Below, piece by piece: positions 56,436 to 64,000 of a stretch of 64,000 nucleotides of DNA. The notes under the pieces are model-generated. The model saw only the letters and a list, made by a program, of their open reading frames with translations, ran no database searches and was not told the DNA's origin. Source of the DNA: Tianweitania sp. UT-5YL-CI-8 (lineage in GTDB: Bacteria > Pseudomonadota > Alphaproteobacteria > Rhizobiales > Rhizobiaceae); assembly GCF_030010215.1 (NCBI RefSeq), contig NZ_JASCRR010000017.1, forward strand, positions 1 through 64,000, read 5' to 3'. The stretch's first letter is position 1. Each line of letters starts with the position of its first letter. The translations under genes and the position numbers were made by a program.

Positions 56436-56867
56436 TTTGGAACGCTCGGTCGTTCGCCGACTTTCTTCCGACCTGAAAACCGACAGAATCCTTGAGACGT
56501 TTGGTATGTCTTCTTTGCGCGTACGCGTTGTCACGCAGGTGAGCCGCTTGACTGACACTGTTGCCGTCTGCCGCTACACCAGCAGCGCTTGCGCATGGCT
56601 TGGGGTCTGGCTCTCCATCGTCTTGGAAATCTCGCAGTCCCGGTAGGATCGAGTGATGTCGGACAGCAATGCGATCCGCTTCATCTTCCGCATGTCGGCG
56701 TAACGCTAGTCGTTCCCGGGTCCAACGGCACAACGCGATAAGTTCCGTTGCGGTCTAAAGTTTTTCCAGGCGCTGGTCGGGAACCTTTATGTTTCTGGCG
56801 CGCTTTCTTGGTGCATTCACGACACCGTGAACACAATGTTTTACGACAAGCACCAAGGAAGACCCTC
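56436..56867. other. Intergenic region after tRNA-His, nothing recognised
   Basis: About 430 bp without a credible gene. It ends just before the ribosome site of the DUF892 gene. No integrase or repeat follows the tRNA, so the tRNA has not been used as an island site here. Confidence 0.4.
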
Positions 56868-57365
56868 ATGGCCAAAGAAAAGAACCTCGAAGATCTCTTT
56901 CACGATACTTTGAAGGACATCTATTATGCCGAGCGAAAAATCCTCAAGACGCTGCCTAAAATGGCGCGTGCCGCCAGTTCTTCTGAGTTGAAGTCGGCGT
57001 TTGAAAAGCACAAGGACGAGACGGAAGTTCACGTCGAGCGCCTGCAGCAGGTTTTTGAACTGATGGGCAAGCGCGCCCAGGGCAAGACCTGCGACGCCAT
57101 TGAGGGCATCATCTCCGAAGGCGAAGACATCATCGACACCTTCAAGGGTTCGCCTGCGATCGATGCCGGCCTGATTTCTTCTGCCCAGGCGGTCGAGCAC
57201 TATGAGATGACCCGATACGGCACGCTGAAGCGCTGGGCTGAAGTACTCGGCATGAGCGATGCAGCGGAACTGTTGGGCCAGACGCTTGCAGAAGAATCCA
57301 AGACCGATGAAGCCTTGACCGCGCTTGCAGATGCATCCGCGAATGAGATCGCAAAGCCTGCCTAA
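56868..57365 (+). CDS. Ferritin-like DUF892 (YciF/YciE) protein
   Basis: A 165-aa four-helix ferritin-like protein. The family pattern is DLFHDTLKDIYYAERKILKTLPKMARAASSSELKSAFEKH...ETEVHVERLQQVFELMGKRAQGKTCDAIEGIISEGEDIIDTFKGSPAIDAGLISSAQAVEHYEM; the Glu and His residues of the putative di-iron site are in E-x-x-x-H pairs. Such proteins are general-stress induced in Rhizobiales. The ATG at 56868 follows GGAAGAC. A terminator follows. Confidence 0.92.
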   Translation: MAKEKNLEDLFHDTLKDIYYAERKILKTLPKMARAASSSELKSAFEKHKDETEVHVERLQQVFELMGKRAQGKTCDAIEGIISEGEDIIDTFKGSPAIDAGLISSAQAVEHYEMTRYGTLKRWAEVLGMSDAAELLGQTLAEESKTDEALTALADASANEIAKPA

Positions 57366-57370
57366 TCTAT

Positions 57371-57397
57371 AGCCCCGCGCCAGCGGGGCTTTTTCTT
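57371..57397 (+). terminator. Terminator after the DUF892 gene
   Basis: AGCCCCGC and GCGGGGCT form an 8-bp stem around GCCA, followed by TTTTCTT. Confidence 0.85.
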
Positions 57398-57419
57398 ATT
57401 TCATCTACAGGAGACGATC

Positions 57420-57497
57420 ATGGGTCGTGGTATTTTACTCTGGATGCTTGGCATTCCAATTCCGATTATTATCCTTCTCTTCTTGTTCATGCGTTAG
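57420..57497 (+). CDS. Very small membrane peptide, 25 aa
   Basis: A 25-aa frame coding for MGRGILLWMLGIPIPIIILL followed by FLFMR, a single hydrophobic helix. AGGAG lies seven bases before the ATG. It ends three bases before the region holding the ribosome site of the next gene, so the two are probably one operon. From memory, MGRG..LWLLGIP.P.I-type peptides are widespread in alphaproteobacteria without known function. Confidence 0.65.
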   Translation: MGRGILLWMLGIPIPIIILLFLFMR

Positions 57498-57506
57498 GAG
57501 ATGGCC

Positions 57507-58412
57507 ATGCAAAGCGACTACACAACTGCCGAAGTCGGCACACAGGTCGAATCGTCGAAATCGGCTGTCAGCTGGGGTCCGATCATTGCGGGCGCTTTCG
57601 CGGCTTCGACAATCACCTTTATCCTGATGCTGTTGGGTTCCGGCCTGGGACTTACAATGGTTTCGCCATGGTCGAATGAGGGCGCGAGCGTCACCACATT
57701 CGCGGTTTCGACGGCGATCTGGCTGATCATTGTGCAATGGCTGGCTTCCGGCGCGGGCGGCTATCTTACGGGTCGGCTTCGTACCAAGTGGGTCGGCATC
57801 CACACCGACGAAACCTTCTTCCGCGATACCGCGCATGGCTTCATGTCCTGGGCAGTCGCCACGCTGGTGACCGTGATGGTTCTGGGTTCGGCCATAACCT
57901 CCGTTATCGGAACAGGCATCCAAACGGCCTCCACAGTTGCGTCCGGTGCTGTCATGGGCGCCACCGCCGGCGCGGACACGGAAAGCACCAGCGGCGCGGC
58001 ATCGTACTTCGTCGATTCGCTGTTCCGCCCGAACGATCCCGGTCGTCTTGCGGCCCCAGGTGCGGAAGGCGATGCGGCGGCAGCCGCGCAGGCCTCGCGC
58101 ATTCTCGCTTCAAGTGCGGCAGCGGGCGAGATGACGCCTGAGGACAAGACTTATCTCGCGCAGCTCGTCGCTGCCCGGACAGGCCTGTCTGAAGCCGAGG
58201 CTACCGCACGTGTCGATGCCGTCATTGCTCAGGCAGAGGCTGCCAAGACGCAGGCTATGGAAGCTGCCGATACCGCACGGGCCGCAGCTGCCACCTTCGC
58301 CCTGATCGCGGCGTTGTCGATGATCATCGGTGCCTTCATCTCGAGCGCCGCGGCTGCCCTTGGCGGCAAGCAGCGTGACGATGAAGAAACCGTCTATCTG
58401 TCGCATCGTTAA
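57507..58412 (+). CDS. Hypothetical membrane protein
   Basis: A 301-aa protein with about four transmembrane helices in the first half (IIAGAFAASTITFILMLLGSGLGLTMV, WLIIVQWLASGAGGYLTGRL, FMSWAVATLVTVMVLGSAI) and a last one near the C terminus (FALIAALSMIIGAFISSAAAALGG). Ala-rich, helical and charged residues fill the segment 185-265. GGAG precedes the ATG of the second start at 57507. Function unknown; rhizobial relatives often lie near stress genes. Confidence 0.7.
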   Translation: MQSDYTTAEVGTQVESSKSAVSWGPIIAGAFAASTITFILMLLGSGLGLTMVSPWSNEGASVTTFAVSTAIWLIIVQWLASGAGGYLTGRLRTKWVGIHTDETFFRDTAHGFMSWAVATLVTVMVLGSAITSVIGTGIQTASTVASGAVMGATAGADTESTSGAASYFVDSLFRPNDPGRLAAPGAEGDAAAAAQASRILASSAAAGEMTPEDKTYLAQLVAARTGLSEAEATARVDAVIAQAEAAKTQAMEAADTARAAAATFALIAALSMIIGAFISSAAAALGGKQRDDEETVYLSHR

Positions 58413-58441
58413 GCCGACAGGCAGATAAACACTAAAAAGGA

Positions 58442-58472
58442 CCCGCGGCATTTGTGTGCTGCGGGTTTTTTT
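58442..58472. terminator. Terminator between hypothetical gene and potI (bidirectional)
   Basis: CCCGCGGCA and TGCTGCGGG form a 9-bp stem with one G-U pair, loop TTTGTG, with seven T after it and an A-run before it. It can end both the rightward gene and the leftward potI transcript. Confidence 0.8.
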
Positions 58473-58495
58473 GTTGTGGTTTGAAGCTGCCGGAT

Positions 58496-59314
58496 TCAGC
58501 CGCGTTGAGCGGCGTGCTCGTCGCGTTGACGTTGCACTTCGCGGCGCTTGTTGACCACCGAGACCGTGATGACGCCGAGGGCGACGATTCCGATGAGAAT
58601 TGTGCAGGCAGCATTGATCTCCGGCGTCACACCCAGCCGCACCTGGCTGTAGATCTTCATCGGCAGCGTAGTGGCCCCCGGGCCTGACGTGAAGGAGGCG
58701 ATGACCAGATCGTCCAGCGACAGAGTGAAGGCGAGCATCCATCCGGAAATAACTGCCGGCAGGATGACCGGCAGCGTCACCGAAAAGAAGGTTTTCACCG
58801 GCGTCGCGCCAAGGTCCATCGCCGCTTCTTCGAGCGAACGGTCGAACGACACCAGCCGCGACTGCACCACCACGGCAACGTAGCACATGGCGAATGTCAC
58901 ATGAGCCAGCGTGACCGTCATGAAGCCACGGTCGAAACCAACAGCGACGAACAAGAGAAGCAGCGACAGGCCGGTGATGACTTCGGGCATCACCAGCGGC
59001 GCAAACACCATGCCAGAAAACAGCACCCTGCCCCGAAACCGCGTGTAGCGCGTCAATGCCAGCGCGGCCAGCGTACCCAAAATGGTTGCGATGGTGGCAG
59101 AGAGCAGGCCGACGCGGAAGGTTACCCAGGCCGCGTCCATCAAGCCTTGGTTTCGGAACAGCGCGCTGTACCATTTAGTCGAAAATCCGCCCCAGACGGT
59201 GACGAGCTTGGATTCGTTGAAGGAGAAGATGACCAGAAGTACGATCGGCAGATAGAGAAAAGCAAAGCCAAGGGTGATCGAGACGATGTTGAAGCGGCTC
59301 CAGGTCGCGTTCAT
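58496..59314 (-). CDS. potI: Putrescine ABC transporter permease PotI
   Basis: A 272-aa inner-membrane permease with six helices. The EAA loop is LEEAAMDLGATPVKTFFSVTLPVILPAVISGWMLAFTLSLDD. The ending SVVNKRREVQRQ and the start RFNIVSITLGFAFLYLPIVLLVIFSFNES are typical. Its ATG overlaps the potH stop by 4 nt (ATGA). It forms the channel with PotH. Confidence 0.94.
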   Translation of the reverse strand: MNATWSRFNIVSITLGFAFLYLPIVLLVIFSFNESKLVTVWGGFSTKWYSALFRNQGLMDAAWVTFRVGLLSATIATILGTLAALALTRYTRFRGRVLFSGMVFAPLVMPEVITGLSLLLLFVAVGFDRGFMTVTLAHVTFAMCYVAVVVQSRLVSFDRSLEEAAMDLGATPVKTFFSVTLPVILPAVISGWMLAFTLSLDDLVIASFTSGPGATTLPMKIYSQVRLGVTPEINAACTILIGIVALGVITVSVVNKRREVQRQRDEHAAQRG

Positions 59315-60222
59315 TTGCCCTGCTCCTGCGCGCGCGCCTGTGCCTGCTGGAAGAACATGATGGGCACGACCAGCAGAAGCAGCAGGATGATCGCCACCGC
59401 CGATGCAACCGGCCAATCACGGTTGGCAAAGAACTCGTTCCATAAGGTCTTGCCGATCATCAGCGTCTGCGAGCCGCCGAGAAGATCGGGAATGACGAAC
59501 TCGCCCACCGCCGGGATAAATACGAGCAGGCAACCGGCGATGACGCCAGGGAGCGTTAGGGGGAAGGTTATCTTCCAGAAGGCGCTGATCGGCGGGCAGC
59601 CGAGGTCGTTGGCAGCCTCGATCAGCGAGTAGTCCATCTTCTCCAGAGATGCATAAAGCGGCAGGATCATGAACGGCAGATAAGAGTAGACGATGCCGAT
59701 GAAGATGGCAGTGTGGGTGTTGAGGATCACCAGCGGCGTATCGATGATGCCGGTGAACAGCAGGAACTGGTTGAGCAAACCTTCCGGCTTGAGAATGCCG
59801 ATCCAGGCGTAGACGCGGATCAGAAAGCTCGTCCAGAACGGCAGGATGACCAGCATCAGCAATGTTGGCCGCAATGTGGCGGGTGCCCGCGCCATGCCAT
59901 AGGCCACCGGAAAGCCGATCAGCAGCGCCAGGAAGGTCGATATCCCTGCGATGACGACGCTGGACAGATAGGCCCGCATATAGAGCGGATCGTCGCCCAG
60001 CCAGGCGTAGTTATCGAAATGAAGGTCGCGGAACTGCGCGAAAAAGGCGCCGATGCCATTGGAAAGGGTTATCACCGGTTCATAGGGCGGCATCGCTATC
60101 GCTGTGGTCGACAGCGAAATCTTGAACACGATAATGAATGGCACCAAGAAGAAGGCCAGCAGCCAAAGATAGGGAACGACGATGACCAGCCTGCTGGTGA
60201 GGGCGGCGATTGCGCGTTGCAT
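59311..60222 (-). CDS. potH: Putrescine ABC transporter permease PotH
   Basis: A 303-aa permease with six helices and the EAA loop LIEAANDLGCPPISAFWKITFPLTLPGVIAGCLLVFIPAVGEFVIPDLLGG. Start at 60222 directly follows GGAAGGAG; an upstream G-run gives better spacing. It is 11 bp from potG and overlaps potI by 4 nt. Confidence 0.94.
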   Translation of the reverse strand: MQRAIAALTSRLVIVVPYLWLLAFFLVPFIIVFKISLSTTAIAMPPYEPVITLSNGIGAFFAQFRDLHFDNYAWLGDDPLYMRAYLSSVVIAGISTFLALLIGFPVAYGMARAPATLRPTLLMLVILPFWTSFLIRVYAWIGILKPEGLLNQFLLFTGIIDTPLVILNTHTAIFIGIVYSYLPFMILPLYASLEKMDYSLIEAANDLGCPPISAFWKITFPLTLPGVIAGCLLVFIPAVGEFVIPDLLGGSQTLMIGKTLWNEFFANRDWPVASAVAIILLLLLVVPIMFFQQAQARAQEQGK

Positions 60223-60233
60223 CTCCTTCCCCC

Positions 60234-61373
60234 TTAGCGTGTCAGGATGACGCCGGCGTCGGGCCGGAACGAGATCCATGCTGTGTCGTCCCAGGTCAGC
60301 GGGTCTTCCGTGACGCGGGCCGCGTTCAGCGCGCTTGCCCGGACCACCTGGCCGTTGGGCAGCTTAACGTGATAGACGGTCATGTCGCCGAGATAAGCGA
60401 TGTCGTAGACCTCGCCCTGCATGGCGTTGTCGACACCGGGCGCGGGCTCCTTTGAAGAGACCTTGATCTTTTCGGGCCGTATGGCGAAGGCTACATCGCT
60501 GCCCACGGTCGCATCGGATGCGTTTTCGCTGTGGATGACACCTCCGTCGGTCATGATCGTCGCAGCGACCCCCTCGCGCGCCGATACCTTGCCTTCGAAT
60601 ATGTTGACCGTGCCGACGAAGCCGGCGACGAAGCGCGAACCCGGCGCCTCATAGACCTCGGCGGGCGTTGCCACCTGCATCACCTCGCCTTTATCGAGAA
60701 TGGCGATCCGGTCAGCCATTGTCATGGCCTCTTCCTGGTCGTGGGTGACGACGACGAAGGTCAGGCCGAGCTTCTGCTGCAGGTCCATCAATTCGAACTG
60801 GGTTTCCTCACGCAGCTTCTTGTCGAGCGCGCCCAACGGCTCATCGAGCAACAACACTTTGGGACGTTTTGCGACGGCTCGCGCAAGGGCTACGCGCTGG
60901 CGTTGCCCGCCGGAAAGCTGGTGCGGCTTGCGCTTAGCGAACTGGCTGAGCTTGACGAGCTTTAGCATCTCTGTGACGCGCTGCTCGATCTCGGCCTTGG
61001 CCATACCGTCCTGCTTCAGGCCGAAAGCGATGTTCTGCTCCACCGTCATATGCGGAAACAGTGCGTAGGACTGGAACATCATGTTGACCGGCCGGCGGTA
61101 GGGCGGAATACCCCGCAAGTCCTGGCCATCAAGAAAGATGCTGCCGGAGGTCGGCTCCTCGAAGCCGGCCAGCATGCGCAGAAGCGTTGACTTGCCACAG
61201 CCAGACGCCCCCAGCAGCGCGAAGAATTCTCGCTCGTAGATGCTCAGCGACAGGTCGTTGACGGCAGTGAAGTCGCCGAAGCGCTTCGTGACGTTGCGAA
61301 ACTCAATGTAGGGTTTCGCCGACGGATCGGTCCAGGGCGCAAAGGACCTGCGAATGCTTCCAAGCGAGTTCAT
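60234..61373 (-). CDS. potG: Putrescine ABC transporter ATP-binding protein
   Basis: A 379-aa ATPase. The Walker [10 protein letters not shown], the signature [14 protein letters not shown], Walker [13 protein letters not shown] and switch His in [10 protein letters not shown] are intact. A C-terminal TOBE domain follows (about 280-379). It drives PotFGHI uptake of putrescine. GGGGAG lies seven bases before the ATG at 61373. A strong hairpin lies between it and potF. Confidence 0.95.
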   Translation of the reverse strand: MNSLGSIRRSFAPWTDPSAKPYIEFRNVTKRFGDFTAVNDLSLSIYEREFFALLGASGCGKSTLLRMLAGFEEPTSGSIFLDGQDLRGIPPYRRPVNMMFQSYALFPHMTVEQNIAFGLKQDGMAKAEIEQRVTEMLKLVKLSQFAKRKPHQLSGGQRQRVALARAVAKRPKVLLLDEPLGALDKKLREETQFELMDLQQKLGLTFVVVTHDQEEAMTMADRIAILDKGEVMQVATPAEVYEAPGSRFVAGFVGTVNIFEGKVSAREGVAATIMTDGGVIHSENASDATVGSDVAFAIRPEKIKVSSKEPAPGVDNAMQGEVYDIAYLGDMTVYHVKLPNGQVVRASALNAARVTEDPLTWDDTAWISFRPDAGVILTR

Positions 61374-61411
61374 GAGCAGGCTCCCCAATTCCCGACGTCA
61401 TATCTCTATGA

Positions 61412-61441
61412 AAGACCCCGGCAGTAACCTGCCGGGGTCTT
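61412..61441 (-). terminator. 12-bp hairpin between potF and potG
   Basis: AAGACCCCGGCA and TGCCGGGGTCTT pair perfectly around six bases, followed on the minus strand by TCAT only. It lies 5 bp after the potF stop. Partial termination or transcript protection would give more binding protein than ATPase. Confidence 0.75.
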
Positions 61442-61446
61442 CTTTA

Positions 61447-62544
61447 TCATTGGCCGGTGACGATCTTCGTCCAGCTGCGCGTGATCAGTCGCTGCGACTT
61501 GGGATCGTAAGGCGACACGGTGAAGAGTTTGGCCAGAACGGCGTCATCCGGATAGATCGCAGGATCTTCCAGGATTTCCTTGCTGATGAATTGTTGCGAA
61601 GCTTTGTTGCCATTGGCGTAGAAAATAACGTCGCTGGCCTTGGCGATGACTTCCGGCCTCATCATGTAGTTGATGAATTCATGTGCGGTGTCGACATGCT
61701 TGGCATCGGCCGGAATGGCCATCTGGTCGAACCACATTTCCGCGCCTTCTTTCGGAATGACGTAATCGAGCGTCACGCCCTGCTTGGCTTCAATCGCGCG
61801 GTCGCGAGCCTGGAAGACGTCACCGGACCAGCCGACCGCAACGCAGATGTCGCCATTGGCGAGCGCATTGATGTATTCCGACGAATGGAACTTACGGATC
61901 GACGGGCGGATCGCCATCATCGCTTCTTCAGCCTTGGAGATATCGTCGAGCGAGGTGCTACCGGCGTCCAGACCGAGATAGTTCAGCACGGTGGGCAGCA
62001 TGTCCGTGGGCGAATCCAAGACATAGATGCCGCATTGGGCGAGCTTGCTGGCATTTTCAGGATTGAACACGACATCCCAGCTTTCGACTTTCTCGATACC
62101 GAGCGCGGCCTTCACCTTGTCGACATTGTAGCCGATACCGACCGTGCCCCACATGTAATTGATGGAGTATTCGTTGCCGGGGTCGTATTTGGCGGTGCGT
62201 TCGTTGACCACATCCCACATATTCGAGAGGTTCGGTAGCTTTGACTTGTCCAGCTTCTGGAAGACGCCTGCCTGAATCTGGCGCGCGAGGAAATTGGCGG
62301 TCGGCACAACCACGTCATAGCCGGAGCCGCCAGCGAGCAGCTTGGTCTCAAGGATTTCGTTGGAATCGAAGACGTCATAGACGACCTTGATGCCGGTTTC
62401 CTTGGTGAAATCGTCGATGATGGACGAGTCGATATAGTCCGACCAGTTGTAGACATTGACCACACGCTCCTGCGCCATGGCCGATTGCGCGAACGCGGCG
62501 ATCATTGCCGTGGCTGCGGTGAGCCAAAGCGCCTTTGTGTTCAT
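61447..62544 (-). CDS. potF: Putrescine-binding periplasmic protein
   Basis: A 365-aa binding protein. The signal peptide is MNTKALWLTAATAMIAAFAQSAMA. The mature part starts with VNVYNWSDYIDSSII, typical of PotF/PotD, and later has MWGTVGIGYNVDKV and the conserved WSGDVFQA. The polyamine-binding aromatic and Asp residues should lie around SDY and WFDQM. It is first in the potFGHI operon. Confidence 0.95.
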   Translation of the reverse strand: MNTKALWLTAATAMIAAFAQSAMAQERVVNVYNWSDYIDSSIIDDFTKETGIKVVYDVFDSNEILETKLLAGGSGYDVVVPTANFLARQIQAGVFQKLDKSKLPNLSNMWDVVNERTAKYDPGNEYSINYMWGTVGIGYNVDKVKAALGIEKVESWDVVFNPENASKLAQCGIYVLDSPTDMLPTVLNYLGLDAGSTSLDDISKAEEAMMAIRPSIRKFHSSEYINALANGDICVAVGWSGDVFQARDRAIEAKQGVTLDYVIPKEGAEMWFDQMAIPADAKHVDTAHEFINYMMRPEVIAKASDVIFYANGNKASQQFISKEILEDPAIYPDDAVLAKLFTVSPYDPKSQRLITRSWTKIVTGQ

Positions 62545-62863
62545 CGAGAATCTCCTTTTGCGCGTGTCGCCGGACGGCCCGTTCGAGTACGTTCCGAAGG
62601 CCCAATTGTAATCAGGCTATTTGTGTTGCACGAGGTGGACAAGCACCAATAATGGGCAGAGCGCCACTCACGCACATCAAATCGCACCTTGCTGAAAGGC
62701 CGGGGATGTTTAAGGCTTGGAAACGACACCACGCTTGGCGCAGATCGTAAACCTGCGGAAACGGTTGCCCCTGTCCGACCCCTTGGCAAGATAAGCCTGT
62801 GCGTTGTTTGCCCTGATCGAAACGTGCCCGTCCCAAGGCTTGCTTGTCAATTGGCAAAGACGA
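62545..62863. promoter_or_regulatory. Intergenic region upstream of potFGHI
   Basis: About 320 bp between potF and the EamA transporter gene, on the same strand. No gene, repeat or clear terminator. It must hold the pot promoter. Confidence 0.4.
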
Positions 62864-63817
62864 CTAATTCGGGTTGGGCATACCTGTGACTCCCGGCTTG
62901 CGCGGCAAGGAGTAGCGCCGAAACTCCAACCCGAGATAGGCAACCAGGGCAAGCACGACCACCGTACCACCAATCATGGTGCTGGCCGAGGGAACCTCGC
63001 CATGCACCAGCCACACCCAGACAGGCCCCAGGACGGGCTCGAACAATCCCATCAGAGCCGCGAGCACCGCCGGCACCAACCGCGCGCCCATGGCAAAGAA
63101 CGCAAAGCCGAGCCCGAGATTGAGCGCGCCGAAAACGAAGAGGATCACGGCATCTGGCGCGCTTGTGATCAGTCCGGACGACTGAAACGCTGCGACCAAG
63201 CCTGCCAAAGCAGCACCCAGGCAGGTCGCCGGCGTCATGCGCACATGTGCGTAGCGCCGGGTAATGACCGTCGCAATAGCGAAACATATTGCTATCAGCA
63301 AAGCGAGAGCGTCGCCGATTGGGGATACAACGCCGGTCGCGGATTCCGAGACCATGATGCCGATGCCCAGAATGACGGTGCAAATCGCCATCCATGTGGT
63401 CACTGCGATGCGTTCGCGAAAGACCAGCCAGGAAATAAGGGCGGCGATCAGCGGCACGCCCGCCTGCATCAGAAGGATGTTGGCAACCGTTGTATAAGAC
63501 AGCGCCAGCACGAAACAGGCCGAAGAAATCCCGAAACAGATTGCGACCGCAACGCCTGGAATGCCCATTCCTGCAAACATCCGCAGCGTTCCGCGACGTC
63601 CGTCGCGCCACAGCATGAAGCCGATCAGGAAGGCCACCGCCCAGAAAGATCGCCAGAACACCATGGTCCAGCCGTCGGGGGTTTCCACGAAGCGCCCGAT
63701 TGTGCCGCCGAAACTCCAGGCGAGCGCCGAGAGAAAAACCAGAAGCAAGCCCTGGCGCTCCTCTCCGCCCGTCGAGGACTGCGCAGGCTGCGGCATGGGC
63801 GCGGCAACGTCGGACAT
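62864..63817 (-). CDS. EamA/DMT family transporter
   Basis: A 317-aa membrane protein with ten predicted helices in two EamA halves. Typical pieces are LLVFLSALAWSFGGTIGRFVE, SWLVFRERIAVTTWMAICTVILGIGIM and the second-half VLAALMGLFEPVLGPVWVWLVHGEVPSASTMIGGTVVV. The start at 63817 begins before the first helix; an in-frame ATG at 63853 is possible and neither has a clear ribosome site. It likely exports a metabolite; substrate unknown. Confidence 0.88.
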   Translation of the reverse strand: MSDVAAPMPQPAQSSTGGEERQGLLLVFLSALAWSFGGTIGRFVETPDGWTMVFWRSFWAVAFLIGFMLWRDGRRGTLRMFAGMGIPGVAVAICFGISSACFVLALSYTTVANILLMQAGVPLIAALISWLVFRERIAVTTWMAICTVILGIGIMVSESATGVVSPIGDALALLIAICFAIATVITRRYAHVRMTPATCLGAALAGLVAAFQSSGLITSAPDAVILFVFGALNLGLGFAFFAMGARLVPAVLAALMGLFEPVLGPVWVWLVHGEVPSASTMIGGTVVVLALVAYLGLEFRRYSLPRKPGVTGMPNPN

Positions 63818-63942
63818 GGAACAACCGGATGGAAAGAGGATGCGCTTCCGCATGAAAGCGCCGGCATCCATAGAGCATTTGCGGGAGGTAAGCGTGATCC
63901 ACGCGGCGATCATGGCTTGTGGCACAGGCCGTGGAACTGCCC

Positions 63943-64000
63943 TTATTGAAAATCGAAGGCGCTCAAACCGGTGACCATCTCATCAAGGCCGAGCGGGCGG
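63943..64000 (-). CDS. C-terminal end of a gene entering from the right
   Basis: A frame open to the window edge codes for RPLGLDEMVTGLSAFDFQ and stops with TAA at 63943. The composition is protein-like and it lies on the strand of the EamA gene, 125 bp upstream of it. Only 18 residues are visible, so no family is named. Confidence 0.35.
   Translation of the reverse strand, partial: RPLGLDEMVTGLSAFDFQ

Noticed and set aside
56436-56867. Integration remnant after tRNA-His
   Set aside because: No integrase, repeat of the tRNA 3' end or foreign genes follow the tRNA.

Overview
The window looks like chromosome from a rhizobial alphaproteobacterium of the Phyllobacteriaceae type (Mesorhizobium, Aminobacter or a relative). 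The reasons are high-GC coding sequence, a short HisG with a HisZ partner, a PdhS/CbrA-type cell-cycle kinase next to a phasin gene, a tRNA-His without G-1, an Irr-like iron box, DUF1127 and DUF1488 proteins, and mosaic palindromic repeats of the rhizobial intergenic kind. The species call is inference from gene content; no search was run.

Region 1 (1 to about 12.5 kb) is the end of a genomic island. A P4-type tyrosine integrase and an AlpA-like regulator sit beside the 3' end of guaA, a known island insertion point. The cargo is redox and detoxification enzymes: a TetR regulator diverges from a five-gene operon (SDR, AcuI/YhdH-type reductase, quinone oxidoreductase-type MDR, alpha/beta hydrolase, aldo/keto reductase), and a second SDR/aldo-keto reductase pair diverges around a palindrome. 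Remnants of an IS5-type transposase and an AbiEi-type antitoxin lie between cargo and integrase.

Region 2 (12.5 to 28.3 kb) is core chromosome: guaA, mtnN, a thioesterase, tspO, an RsmB-type methyltransferase, a YoaK-type membrane protein, a Phd/VapC-type toxin-antitoxin pair, katG diverging from oxyR, the histidine genes hisG-hisZ-hisS, tag and an L,D-transpeptidase. hisS carries an AT-rich internal patch.

Region 3 (28.3 to 44.8 kb) holds glycolate oxidase glcDEF with its divergent FadR-type regulator, a metallophosphatase, a glutamine amidotransferase, rsmE, a compact operon of six very small uncharacterised genes (37.1 to 38.7 kb), gshA, a DUF937 protein with internal repeats, a DUF1127 gene diverging from a LysR gene, and xseA.

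Region 4 (44.8 to 64 kb) holds an AsmA protein, acetoacetyl-CoA synthetase, an iron(III) ABC transporter (binding protein and fused permease, no ATPase) behind an Irr-type box, the PdhS/CbrA-like kinase, phasin, tRNA-His, a DUF892 (YciF-like) stress protein, small membrane proteins, the putrescine transporter potFGHI and an EamA exporter. Several very short membrane-peptide genes (25 to 46 aa) are annotated.

I found no CRISPR array, rRNA or complete insertion sequence. The least explained pieces are the six-gene small-protein operon, the hisS patch, the DUF937 repeat protein and the TetR-linked redox operon on the island.
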